From NCBI GenBank assembly GCA_034190945.1, contig CM067217.1, positions 132,027,860 to 132,091,859 of the forward strand: a stretch of DNA of 64,000 bases, given 5' to 3'. Both the position numbers and the translations under genes were made by a program. Within the stretch, counting starts at the first letter, position 1, and each line of letters opens with the position of its first letter. Below, one piece after another: positions 52,844-64,000 of the stretch. The stretch is from Octodonta nipae. Lineage: Eukaryota > Arthropoda > Insecta > Coleoptera > Chrysomelidae. The notes under the pieces were generated by a model that saw nothing but the letters and a program-made list of their open reading frames with translations, did no database searches and was not told where the DNA came from.

Positions 52844-55800
52844 TACCTTAATATATTAGTACCTTTTGCTGTTTTTATATTATTGTTTTTTAGAAAATTT
52901 AATTTAGCCAATTTTTTGCTTTGACTTTAACATAAATATTATTGACTATTCATTACTGAAATGATGTGCATGTTCGTTGTAGTTGTTCTTGTAATAAGAA
53001 TACCAGTTTATTTAGTGAAATTTGGTTTTCTGTGATAAGAAAAATTTTGCCTAGGAAATGGATCTTAGGGTATTATATTTCTCTTCTTAAAAGTAGTGCT
53101 TTTTCAAATAGAAATTATCTGGTATACAATACAAAAACTTATTCAAGCTAATGAAACTTAATCGATAATTTTCCTTTCGGTTAAACACCTTGAATTGTAA
53201 AACATTAGAATAGAACATGATCTTCTAGTTAATCAATATTGAGTGATATTTAGTGAAACAATACTGGAATTATTAATATATTGTGCCACAACATGTTTTG
53301 ACCAAGAAGAATATGCCATAACTATGGTTTTTGTCTGTCCATATTTTCAAGGAAAAAATTGATGAATGAACATTTTTTACCAAAAGAGAGTTGTTACGTT
53401 ATATTTTTATCTTTAGAAATAATCTCATACAAACCTTCTCAATATAAGCCATTACCTGTCTTTATTTGCATCAGGATAAACTTTGTAAATATATTTAATA
53501 CTTCTTATTCCGAATTCCGAGATTTGTTTTGACATTTACTTGTATTAAATCTTAAGTTATCGATAACCGATATACGTCAAGGAAAGTGAGTGGTGATAAT
53601 TTTTAAAACAAGTTGATTAGATGCCGGCTGGCATGCCCAAAGTTTAAGGCATTATTCAGAATTTTTCTGGCTTGAGTAGCCATCCGTTTCGGGAACTGTC
53701 TGGAATCCCTACATTTGTTACCCAGTGTTTGGTGGTCATTGTGTGAGTAGTTACTGGGAGCAATCTCGCTAGAGGATATAGAACGTTCTGGTGCTGCTGC
53801 ATCTACCGAGACACCATCGTGGTCATATCACTTGTGGCAATATTTCCAAGGAAAAACCCTGTGTTATTAGGGTAAGTGTCTCCTGAAATTCAGTATCACA
53901 TGTCTTGATACAATCTATAGAATCTTATTTCGAGTGCTGAGACATTGTTTCTTTCTTTTAGGTTTTTTTGTGTATGGTTTTATTACGTTTATGGCTTGTT
54001 GCATACTGATTTGAATTGTCGGGTTAATGGCTTATCGATTTGAATATAATTGGATTGGATGCGTGTAAGGTTTGTGGACTTCGACTATTGGAGCATAATT
54101 AATTGGATTTGAAGCAATGATCAGGTCTTGATGCTTGAAAAATTTGTAAGCGTGCCTGAACTCCGTATACTCGAGCGTTGGTAATTGGCTGACCTTCAAC
54201 AGACCTTTAGTTCCGCGACATCTTACTGGATTTTCTAAGATAAGTGTTATTGCCTTATTTGGGGTTACTTGATTGTTTGCGATACCGATTATATTTGTAA
54301 TACATTTAAAGTTGCGGCTAATGATATATTCACTTATTTTTCAACTGTTAGCGGAAATGAACATACAACATCATACTTATTCTACGTAAATACCTTCCCT
54401 CGAGCTCGAGTGAAGTGTAATCAGCTTAATTCGTTTAATTTCTGAAATAAATAACTGATGTTATAATCTTATTGCGATATAAGACGTTTAGCTCACGACA
54501 CAGCAATAGTCGAGTCAACTTTTAGCTTATCGAACTCTGAATTTCTAATTATCGAAGCATACACTCAAATAAAGGAAAATTGTTGTCTAGTAAAGTGTCG
54601 TACTGTACCTATGACTTGAAACTGATTACATTTTACGTTTAATGCATTGTTCTATTGATCGCTACTAGGATTGGTAGGTATCCTGGTCAGACTTATTGAA
54701 GGTATAGAGGTACCTGCGTGTCGCCCATATCTAACTCTCATTATATTTCACGTCAACGAATCTTCCCGTCCCCACTGAGACACCGGCAATACCTTCTGCC
54801 CCCCCCCTCTTTAAGTAAGTAAAATTTATAGGGTGGCAGAGTAAACCTTTAATTTGTTGGCATTATTTTAACAACAATTCGTAAATACAATGTTAAAGTT
54901 TTGAATTTATACACTACGTAAATAACAAAGAAACCTCTATACACTTAACGTTACAGAACAGAACTCTCATCTCAATAGAGAAATAATATATTTGCTGACT
55001 CTCAAGACCACCACATATTACTACCATAGCAAATATCAGTAAACATATAAATTTTACGTTACATATTTAATGTTATAACGAAATTTAAAAAAAAAATTAA
55101 AATCAAAAAGTTGAATTTATAAAATTAAATTATTTTTATGTTACGAAAAATCGAGAGCACTAATTGCATGGAATAAATACACATAAAAATTATATAAAAA
55201 CAGCAGTCCGAAAAGTTCAAAGTTCCAATATATGCTGGGACTTACATCTATTCAAAAAAATGAACGATAATTAAATTAATATTTGTAAATTATGTTAAAT
55301 GCAGCCAACGTAGAGTGCAGACCTCCTCCCTACCGATAATTAACGATAATTAATGATTACATTACATAATACATTACTTACTAATGCCAAGGATTCACTT
55401 ACTTCATTATTTTGCAATTTTGGTGAATGCACCTTATAGTCGCATCGAAGTGTTCTTATGTACCTTTTAACAAAGTTACCTGTCCGAGCTTCACTTCAAC
55501 TTATGAGAGCAACTGTTTCAGGTTTCCAACTGGAAAACAGTGGTACTACGGTATACAATTTTAATTTTTTTTTGCTACCCTACAAATCAGTTTGTTATAA
55601 TTTACATAAAGAACACATAATTTATTTACATGGTTTATGGATTTTAGTGGGAATAATTGTATGTACTATTTTGAAATTATAAGAGAAAAAAACATTTCAG
55701 CCTTATTATTTATTAGTGTACTTTTCAGGCATATACATTTTTATTGCATTTTATGAAAATATAGTTTTCTGAGCTACTATGAATTCTTCAGTAAGTAATT

Positions 55801-56368
55801 ATCTAGAAATCAATCATTTTTAACAACGGTAAGATGTTTATTAGCAAGTAATTATGGAATATCTATTTAGCCAGCAACATGCTTCAATAAATAATAAATC
55901 CAGAGTTTCTATGTATTCCTTGCGTGGTATATTTATGTATGTAGATGGTATTTGCAGATAACTAATGATTGTCTTATAATACGGTCATATTGTTTCCATT
56001 CCGCCTGCGTGGAAGTCTAAAAGTTGTTTGAATGAATTTTTAAAGACAACCGCATAGACAAAATACCCTTTAGAATATGTGCTTCCAGATCTTAGGTGTC
56101 GATAAAAATGAAAATATGGTAATTACACGAATAGGATAGCTTTTGTGACTTTCGTGCAGGAAATATTCCCGGATTCCATTAATTATTGTTTTGTGGCTAC
56201 CACTATGAAACAAAAATAAGACAAAGGAATTTGAAGGAAAACATTTTCTTTGTTTCGCATGGCTACACTATTCTTTTGTTTGCTTAAAAAAATATGGTTG
56301 TGTTACATAAAACATTAGACAATATTGAAATAAGGATTACACGGAATGTTTTATTCAGTATTTATATT

Positions 56369-56370
<2 letters not shown>
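52844..56370. other. Unrecognised AT-rich DNA
   Basis: Only short frames (for example 55458-55682) without family resemblance. A run of nine or so C residues lies near 54800. I see no repeat boundary or RNA gene. Confidence 0.4.
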
Positions 56371-56460
<90 letters not shown>

Positions 56461-56464
56461 GAGT
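56371..56464 (+). repeat. (TA)n then (GA)n microsatellite
   Basis: TA dinucleotides to 56430, then GA to about 56464. It abuts the left end of the TIR-bounded composite. Confidence 0.9.
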
Positions 56465-56639
56465 GCACAATAGGAGAAAATTCTTTATTGTTCAATTAAC
56501 AACAAAAAGTCATTCATTATAACAACTTCTGCTTGTCGAGAAAATCAAATTACAATACAAACATTTTTTGTCAGATGTACAGGGTGTTTATAAATTAGGA
56601 AATTAGGAATTATGAAACAAAGTTGTTTATAAACTAACA

Positions 56640-59425
56640 TAACTAAATACAAATTTTGAAATTTTGTAACGCCAAAAAAACGCCGGTTAGTGCCTAGATG
56701 TAATGGCTAACCTACCACCTTATTACGGCCCACGTGGTAGACATTGACCCACCAGGGTGCACGGCAGCTTCAGTGGAGACGGGAGTGGGTTAACAAACAA
56801 GGGCCAAGCAACTGTAAGTTAACTTTCCAATATAAAGATGTTCTGGGCGCCAGGTAGATTCTCTGCCTCCTTACCCCAGCTAACCATCTAAGATAACCTA
56901 CCTATCCTCCTCGGCTACAAGAAATATATTGATAAGGGCTCCATGGCTAATACAACCTCAGTATATTGTCAGTTACGTCACAACAAACCTACTTCAATAA
57001 AACTCTCCATAAAACAGTAAATAATTTAATGAACTTTTAATTATTTCAATACAATCCTGCAAAAAACATCAAACACAAGTCGACCTGTAGCCAACTTCAT
57101 GTACCTAAATACACATATCTATAGTTCAACCAAGAATCAACATTACACTGATACATTAAGTCCAAATTATTACCAAAATTACAAATGTAAATATCAATTA
57201 CCAAAATCAACAAATGTAATAATCAATTAATGATCAAATGAACCTAGATAAAATAAACAGATGTTATCAAAAGCATTAACCAAAATACTCAAATGTTGTT
57301 GTGATCCGTAGACATGCACAGTATATCTAAAATCAGAAATGAGTTACTTAAACGAGCAATAATGAAAATAATATCAAAGTCAATAATGACATCTAAACTG
57401 TAATAATTCAAAAATGATATCAAATTCAATAACTGTACTGTTATTCTGAAATCTGAAGCCAAAAACTAAGTTACTGACAAAAGTGTTTAATTACATTTAA
57501 ACTTCAAGAAAATCAATAATGATTTCATAAATCTAGAAACAAATATTATCTTTAAAACATACAAAATAATGCAATTAACAAGTCGACGTTTCGAGCTCTC
57601 ACGACGCTTTCACATAATACCAAATATTATCAATATCCAATAAAACAGTAATCATGAAATGATATTCAAAATTTAACACTATAGGAAATGCATAAAAATC
57701 AAAATTATATAAGCAAATTAACAGTAAAAGTAAATGATCAGGTTCTTTATTAAATTCAATAAGTTCAAAATGTTATTCAATTAAATCAATTATCTTTAAT
57801 GTGAAAAGCAAATTATGAGCAAAACAAATACACTGAAACAAATTACAAAGGTACCTTGTTCAAATGCGATGACACAACACTCAGCTGTCCTCTGTAGAAT
57901 CGAAGCAAACATACGCCGTCGTTGCTATACGGCAACCAACGATTCCGGTTCCCCAATAAACCAAAATGGAACCGTTCGATTACAAGACTTGCCAAAACTT
58001 CGGCAAACTACGTGAAGTTGATAGCCCCATACACTGAAGAAACAAGGTCTTATGTGGGCAAAAGTTCTTACGTACGATGTTCTGATGGTGGTTGACCAGT
58101 TAGTCGTCCAGGAAGGCCAACGAGAGTACATGCAAATATTCAGCAATCAAATCCTCACAAATGAGAACGTGTTTCCACTAACTTCCAGAAATATCACCAA
58201 ACTGCCAATGGAAACATCAATTAAACGTTGCTGAAACCGGTGATCATCGAGAGAATCAGTGATGAACTTGTCTTAAATCCTCATACGAGTATGGTTTCCA
58301 TTAAAATCCAAAATATCACAAATCCAATAACGGAACCAACGATAAAGTGTATCCAACTAAATCCGAATCAATGGATGGCACAAAATTGCAGGTATAAATT
58401 CAGATAACACTTATAGACATCAATCACCACATTTCACCATAACCTCTCTTCCCAGGTACTACACGCATCCTCACACTAGGACGGTCAACGGGCAACAAAC
58501 CGTACACCACGATGATCGGCGGCAACTGACATCTCCAAAATCCTAGCAACATAATCTCAATTCTAATACCAACATCGCCTAAATTCCCTACATACAACGT
58601 CTTCTTCTACGACATTCCACAACCTCAATGCTCGAAATGTCCCGTGCTCGACTCTACTTTTCTACCTCTTCTCACCATAAATGTCCTTAACCTGTCTAGA
58701 ACGTTTGATTCCACCCTTAGCAAAATCGCCTCCAACGTCAAGAAAATCTAACCAAGAATCTTAACCTCGAATAACTTTATATCAAAACAAATCAATATCA
58801 AATACAAAGCATTTCAATACGAAAAACCCAATAAGCCTATCGCAATAACAAAAATGCTAGAGAATAATAAAAAATATATATATATAATTATATATATATA
58901 ATATATTATATATATATATTATATATATATAATATAATAATGTTTACGTTTGAAGATAATTTTATCCTATTCGAAGTCAATACTCGTGTTTTGGTTACAA
59001 AAAAACAGTTATTGTAGATATTTAGGCTATTTAAAATAGGTTTTGCATAATTCGAACCTCAGATATTTCGTCGTTTACTTGTTCTTTTACGGGTTTATGG
59101 AATATACTGCGAGTTACACTCTGCGGCAAAAATATAACGTAACAAATTTAAATTTAAATTCTACATAGCTACCTCTGCACACTTTTTCGCTTACCTAATA
59201 AATTGATCGCTCAGATAGTTCTCACCAATCCATAAATGTCACGTAGACATTTTATTATGGCAGATATCTGATTTCGTAAAATTTCAAAAATGTTAACAAG
59301 ATAAGAGCGTATTTTCGAATTTTCCATCGTCTTGAAGTGGTTTATCTCATAACGTTACAATAACTGTGTAATTTTTATTGCCATCAGGTGAATGATAGGA
59401 AATTCAGATTATACGCTTAACCGGT
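56640..59425. other. Unrecognised DNA inside the composite
   Basis: No credible gene. Around 57585-57612 the string gtcgacgtttcgagctctc resembles a motif frequent in Penelope-like element ends, so part of this stretch may be a decayed Penelope terminus. A palindromic AT repeat occupies 58870-58940. The rest is unrecognised. Confidence 0.35.
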
Positions 59426-59429
59426 CATG

Positions 59430-59900
59430 TGCCGCCGGTCATGGTCATCGGTTCTTATCCGGTCCAATCAGCGTCGTTGTACCTGGCGGTTGGTTGCCGG
59501 TGATGCGTAGCGGCAGAGGCTGAAGAAGAGCTCCCCAAATATTTTTAATTTGGACGCTGGGTTCCCTAATTATATTTTCGTTCCAGATTATATATGCTGT
59601 CTCTATGAATTTTCTTTTGTACCAGAGCTCTTCCTTGTAAATTGCTCTGGCCTGGTCCCAGTTGATATTATAGTGTTCGGTTCATGCGTGATTAGCTAGC
59701 CCAGACTTCGTTACCTCCGCCCTTTGAGTAGCTGTGCGGTGTTCCTTAACCCTGGTGTCCAGCGGTCGCTTTGTTTCTCCAATGTAAATATTGCCACATT
59801 CACACGGTATGCCGTATATACAGTTATTTGGTGTTGCTGGTGCGTCGGGCCTCGTTCTTGTTATCATGCTCCTTAAGGTGTTATTGCGTTTGAAGATCAT
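59430..59900 (-). pseudogene. Penelope-like element GIY-YIG endonuclease, broken
   Basis: On the minus strand from 59900 the frame carries CIYGIPCECGNIYIGETKRP and VKEHR, the GIY-YIG endonuclease of Penelope-like retroelements, which nicks the target DNA. A TGA at 59682-59684 interrupts it, after which the frame continues with a WDQARAIYKEE-like C-terminal segment to about 59430. It faces away from the RT fragment at 59940-60240, as in inverted Penelope copies. Confidence 0.75.
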
Positions 59901-59939
59901 TCTGATTCCATAGATGTGTGCTTAACAAACTTACCAGGA

Positions 59940-60240
59940 ATCAGTTGCCGAAGGATACAACCAGCAGGAAAACAGTGGTGAACTTGTCATCCAAAGTTTT
60001 CACAGCAGTCATTGGGCTAAACTACGCTGTAGCTCCAAAAAAGATGCCAGACTAGATGTCATCAGTTCCGTGGAGTCAGCAATAGGCAGCAAAGAGACAC
60101 CGCAACTGGAGAAATTCCGATGGAAAGTCAGAACCGCAATTAAGAAGACACAACACATCAAACAAAACATCAACGAATCCGAAAGGAGGATCATAAAACA
60201 CTTAATACGACAAATCTATCATCATTCTACCAGCTGACAA
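59940..60240 (+). pseudogene. Penelope-like RT N-terminal fragment, broken
   Basis: A plus-strand frame reads GLNYAVAPKKMPD near 60010, then, across a stop, a SSVESAIGSKETPQLEKFRW-like helix and a late ILPADKG near 60230. This is the region before the RT fingers of Penelope-like elements (ending in the ADKG box). It stops abruptly at about 60240, where the gypsy fragment begins, so the gypsy integration or a rearrangement cut it. Confidence 0.65.
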
Positions 60241-60241
60241 A

Positions 60242-61630
60242 GGAAAGACGGAACAGCGAGAGGGTATCTCCATCAGGCAGATTCGAGTGCAGGCCAATGA
60301 AGACTGGACAACGGAACAGTGCATTCAGGACCAAATGGCTGATCCAGACATCCAACCAATCTTGTCACTCAAAATGAGAGGGGCACCCAGGCCACGGTGG
60401 GACGAGGTAGCTAGATACTCCGGCGTGCTGAAATCGTTATGGGCTCAGTGGGACTCTCTACGAGTAGACAATGGAATGCTCAAGCGAGTTTGGGAAAGCG
60501 CTGATGGACGAGACACCAAGTCCCAACTGGTAGTTCCGAAGAAAAAGGTACCAGCCATCCTGACCGAAGTACATGATGGAATTACCGGAGGCCACCTGGG
60601 CATGAATAAAACCCTAGACAAAGTTCGCCAGCGGTACTACTGGGTGAATTACTTCGAAGACGTCAGAGCTTGGTGTCGCAAATGTGCCACATGTGCCGCC
60701 AGTAAGGGCCCGAAGACCCGGACCAAGGGCAGAATGCAGCAGTACAATGTGGGCGTCCCATTTGAGAGAATTGCCATCGATGTCGCCGGTCCGTTTCCCG
60801 AGTCTGAGAGGGGGAACAAATACATTCTGGTCGCAATGGATTACTTCAGCAAATGGCCTGAGGCATATGCGATACCCAACCAAGAGGCAACCACGGTAGC
60901 GACGGTGCTAGTAGAACAACTATTCAGCAGGTTTGGCGTCCCGATGGAATTACATTCAGACCAGGGGCGTAACTTCGAATCGAATGTATTCCAGAAGGTC
61001 TGCACGATGTTGGGGATCAGGAAAACGAGAACAACACCATTACACCCACAGTCAGACGGAATGGTGGAAAGATTCAACCGTACCTTGGAACAACACCTAT
61101 CCAAGGTCGCCAGCAATAACCAGCGTGATTGGGATGAGCATATTCCCCTATTCCTGTTGTCATATCGCTCTGCTGTACATAATAGTACAGGCCTGACCCC
61201 AGCCAGGGTCTTATTCGGAAAGGAGCTGCGATTACCATGCGACTTGGCATTTGGCTCCCCCGAAGAACCTCCCCAAGACATCGACGATTATGCCGACCAG
61301 CTCCGACATAACATGCTGGCAATAAACGACTTAGCCCGAACGCAGATGTTGGCCACCAGTGACCGGATGAAGACGCGATACGACCTCAAGGCCAATTCAG
61401 CCGGGTTCCAGGAGAGGGACAAAGTCTGGCTGTACAACCCCCAACGGAGCAAGGGTACATCCCCAAAGCTTACACCCGCCTGGGATGGTCCATACGAAGT
61501 GGTCAAGAGGCTGAATGATGTCGTCTACCGGATCCGTCGAAACCCCAAGGCTAAATTGAAGGTGGTTCACTTAGATCGACTCGCTCCCTACCATGGAGGG
61601 GATGTTTCTGATCGGGACGATCAGAATTAA
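60242..61630 (+). pseudogene. Ty3/gypsy pol 3' fragment with intact integrase
   Basis: An open frame from about 60242 to TAA 61628-61630. It carries a linker typical of the RNase H-integrase join (DWTTEQCIQDQMADPD), an HHCC zinc finger (HDGITGGHLG ... CRKCATC), and an integrase core with Asp in IAIDVAGP, Asp in HSDQGRNF and Glu in MVERFNRTLEQ. A C-terminal domain ends VVHLDRLAPYHG. Gag, protease, RT and RNase H are absent, so the element is 5' truncated. The region is GC-richer than its neighbours and has no break, so this domain could be recent. There is no upstream LTR in the window. Confidence 0.85.
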
Positions 61631-61641
61631 AGGGGGGGCAG
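61629..61641 (+). promoter_or_regulatory. Polypurine tract
   Basis: aaagggggggcag directly precedes the LTR and is the primer for plus-strand DNA synthesis. Confidence 0.7.
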
Positions 61642-61943
61642 TGTTACGAAATTTTCCCAAAGCCGACCCTGTGTCCTTTCAGCACGACAACAAACGCTTT
61701 ACGATAAAAAATACGATTCTCGAAAAGACTCGGCAGCGGAAGGAGCGATGGTGATTTCTACTGGAGAATTCCACGGGAATTATAAAAGAAGCACGCCACG
61801 ATCGCAGTTCAGTGATACCGCGACGACTAGCTTATATGAAAATGTATTGTGAATCAGCTGTTTTAAATGTAAATAAAGTTCTAGAAAAGTGACAGTGCAT
61901 ATTAGTTTTATGATTTTTAATTGAACCCACGAAGTATATAACA
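61642..61943 (+). repeat. 3' LTR of the truncated gypsy element
   Basis: About 302 bases from tgttacg to tataaca, an inverted terminal pair. A TATA box tataaaag lies at 61781-61788 and AATAAA at 61872-61877, so U3, R and U5 can be placed. Confidence 0.7.
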
Positions 61944-62325
61944 ATACGAAGGATAATCTGAATTTCATTGGCCTGATGACGGTAGCAGATACACAGCTAT
62001 TGAAACTCCAAGGAAACTTCGAGGAACGAGTTACATTGTCTACCAACTTCAGACTAACATAAGATGAACCATGTCAATTTCAAGCCGAAGCTTATGTTAG
62101 TTTATAAACAATTTTGTTTCATTACATTTTTTACAAAAATAATTAAAAATAGTACTTCACTCTTGACGAATTTTCCTTATTTATTAACACCCTGTACATC
62201 TGATTTTTATATTGTAAATTGATTTTCCCGACAAGCAGACCTTTTTACAAAGAATGACTTTTTGTCGTGAAATGAAAAAAAAATTCCGTTTGTAGCTCCA
62301 TCCACGGACACACTCTATATGTATT

Positions 62326-63558
62326 GTAGATTAATGAAAGAATGCCTATAAAAATAAATTAAATATTTGTGTACATATATTAATGTTATTCTTAAATGTT
62401 TGAATTAATTAATAATGTCTTTATATTTAGGGAAATATTGAGTGTTATTTTTAATGACATTACAGAGAAAACACCATTATTAGAACTCATATTGCAAGAA
62501 TGTTGAGTAATAAATCTATATATAAATAGGAAAAGACAAAACGATTATGTACCATTTTCTCTGTGTCTCTCAACTGATTTTCATTATTGTTTTGTTTAGT
62601 AGCTACTGACGACCTTCAGGGCACAATGCTAATATTAATTTATAATATTGGTTCATTCATTAAATAAAATATAATAAAAATTCATTATTTACGTCTATAC
62701 TCTCAACGCCAAACAACTGACTGTTTGATCTTTGAAGCCGCCGCCGCCAGATGGTCAAAACTCAAAACATTGAGTAATTATATATGAAGGGAGCGATCGT
62801 TACATATATTCTTAGAGCATGTACTTCTGGAAGTGGCATGTAAGCGTTGTTATTGTTTAGTAGTAAAATAGTCCATGTAGTAGATCAGTATTAATTTTTC
62901 GGACGCGTTGCAGTAACTTTCATATTAAATATTCTGTTTTTAATGTGAATATAATTATTTGATTAATATATTCATATCACAACCTTCCCGAAAGTGTCAG
63001 AGAGCGGACAATAGAGAATGTATTAAATATTTAAGTTCTCCTAGGGTTGTTGCTATTCTCTTTCCTTTAATAATCCTGAACTTGATTGAAACCGCAAATG
63101 ACGAAAACTTTTAGGTTGCAAAGAACAATCTTCCAATTATTATATCGAATATTTTGCCAAGAGCGGTCCCAGCCAAAAATTTGGGGGGTCATTCATTTGT
63201 CAAAAATATTTCGAATACCGATATTTGATTACATTTTTATTTTCTTTTTATTTTAATAGATTTGTCAATATGGGTGAACAATTTTGGTCATTACATCTAC
63301 TTCTCCGATTTCTCCACAACTCTGTTTCTTATAAAAATATACTTTTTACAATTTCATGAAATAGGGTCGAATTTCGACCACTGGGAGACCACTAGTATAC
63401 AGAAATAGATAATGTTCATATCGTGAAAATTACAACAGGGTGTAAACCAGCGTGTATAAATTCAATTACAGTATTCTATCGTTTTTATGTAGGTGTTTGA
63501 AAAGATGGGATATCATAGTTAGATTTAGAATAGATTATATCGTGATAGGTGAGATTAT
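62326..63558. other. Unrecognised AT-rich DNA
   Basis: No gene or repeat boundary that I can support. A short CCG repeat occurs near 62742. Confidence 0.35.
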
Positions 63559-64000
63559 ACAGGGTATTCCTAAATTGGAGGTACAAACGCAAAAGGGGAG
63601 ATTCCTTGGGTAGTTTTAGGAAGAAAGTCCCATAAACATGGGTCCGCAAACGTTTCGTTTTCAAGATACAGAGTGTTAAAGTTTCAATTTTTTTCAAGTT
63701 TTTTTCTCATAGTATCTGCACTTCACAAGATATTCAAATAAAATTTGGCATAGATATTACAATTAAGAGTTTACACCTTGTGAGGCTGAGGAGAATCCAC
63801 ATGAAATTGCAGTATTTTATTTTCAAGAGGAATTTTCATTAAATGTGTGGGGTGGTAATATTGGCGATTATTTGATTGGCCCTTTCTTCTTACCAGGGCG
63901 ACTTACTGGTCAATCATATAGAAATTTTTTAGAGAACGATTTGTCCTTGTTATTGGATGATATACCTCTTATGATGCGACGTGAAATGTGGTTCATGCAC
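63559..64000 (+). mobile_element. Terminus and transposase fragment of a mariner-type element, cut by window end
   Basis: acagggtattcctaaatt at 63559 resembles the acagggtgtttataaatt edge at 56579, so it looks like a terminal repeat. A transposase fragment follows and runs past the window end. Confidence 0.5.
63764..64000 (+). pseudogene. DDE transposase fragment (partial)
   Basis: An open frame of about 75 codons from 63764, entered from a preceding TAA, contains FSLNVWGGNIGDYLIGPFFL, LTGQSYRNFLEN and MRREMWFMH. This is the part of an insect mariner-like DDE transposase that leads up to the second catalytic Asp (usually HDG, just past the window end). The N-terminal half is missing upstream, so it is an internal fragment or a deleted copy. 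Confidence 0.7.

Larger units (their letters stand above)
56465..62325. mobile_element. TIR-bounded composite element
   Basis: Sequence at 56475-56650 is repeated inverted at 62085-62320. The two share a core with acagggtgtt at 56579 and aacaccctgt at 62197, tgcttgtcg and acaaaaagtcatt, so the ends pair over about 170 bases with mismatches. TA flanks the acaggg core, fitting a mariner-type target. Inside are Penelope-like pieces and a truncated gypsy element, not a transposase, so this is a host shell into which other elements fell, or two inverted copies of one repeat. Confidence 0.5.

Noticed and set aside
55458..55682. 74-codon plus-strand frame
   Set aside because: AT-rich composition, no conserved motif, and no supporting context.
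57815..58234. Short frames on both strands
   Set aside because: Low similarity to anything known and overlapping on both strands, so probably chance.

Overview
The window is about 34% GC eukaryotic DNA made almost entirely of transposable elements. The mix (BEL/Pao, Ty3/gypsy, Penelope-like, Tc1/mariner, hAT-like, and a Polinton/Maverick with proteins of a type common in arthropod genomes) points to an insect or other arthropod. No ordinary host gene, rRNA gene or functional tRNA gene was found. The species cannot be told from the sequence.

Layout. 1-8.7 kb: a hAT-like shell (949-8667) holding a decayed BEL/Pao element (copy 1, 1715-7293). 8.7-13.4 kb: unrecognised AT-rich DNA passing into diverged tandem repeats. 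13,443-19,186: a second BEL/Pao element (copy 2) with both LTRs and a 5-bp target duplication (ATACC), inserted in that repeat field. 19.2-23.0 kb: more repeat field, a tandem dispersed repeat and a Tc1-like relic. 23,014-52,839: one Ty3/gypsy element with LTRs of about 2.5 kb and a 4-bp target duplication (GTAT). Inside it lies a full-length 17,912-bp Polinton (31,619-49,530) flanked by a 6-bp duplication (GATTCC). 52.8-64 kb: AT-rich DNA, a microsatellite, a TIR-bounded composite holding Penelope-like pieces and a 5'-truncated second gypsy element, and a transposase fragment running off the window end.

The Polinton is the centre of interest. A leftward block encodes a hypothetical protein, a probable major capsid protein, a probable minor (penton-like) capsid protein, an adenain-type protease and a basic virion protein with a PLA2-like motif. 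A rightward block encodes a packaging ATPase, a DUF8207-like protein, a fibre-like coiled-coil protein, an integrase with a chromodomain, a small Cys-pair protein, an orphan protein and a BIR/RING inhibitor-of-apoptosis protein. A second leftward block encodes protein-primed DNA polymerase B, a possible ssDNA-binding protein and a makorin-like RING/CCCH protein. One more orphan gene precedes the right TIR. This is the gene set of a virus-like transposon, with two RING-type ubiquitin ligase-like cargo genes.

Several Polinton genes and the gypsy pol are broken by single-base shifts, nearly all beside short homopolymers. This may be real decay or uncorrected long-read errors. Two breaks look different because the A_AAA_AAC heptamer sits in phase: the gypsy gag/pol overlap, and the junction between the PLA2-like virion gene and the protease, whose frame has no upstream ATG of its own. 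These are candidates for programmed -1 frameshifting.
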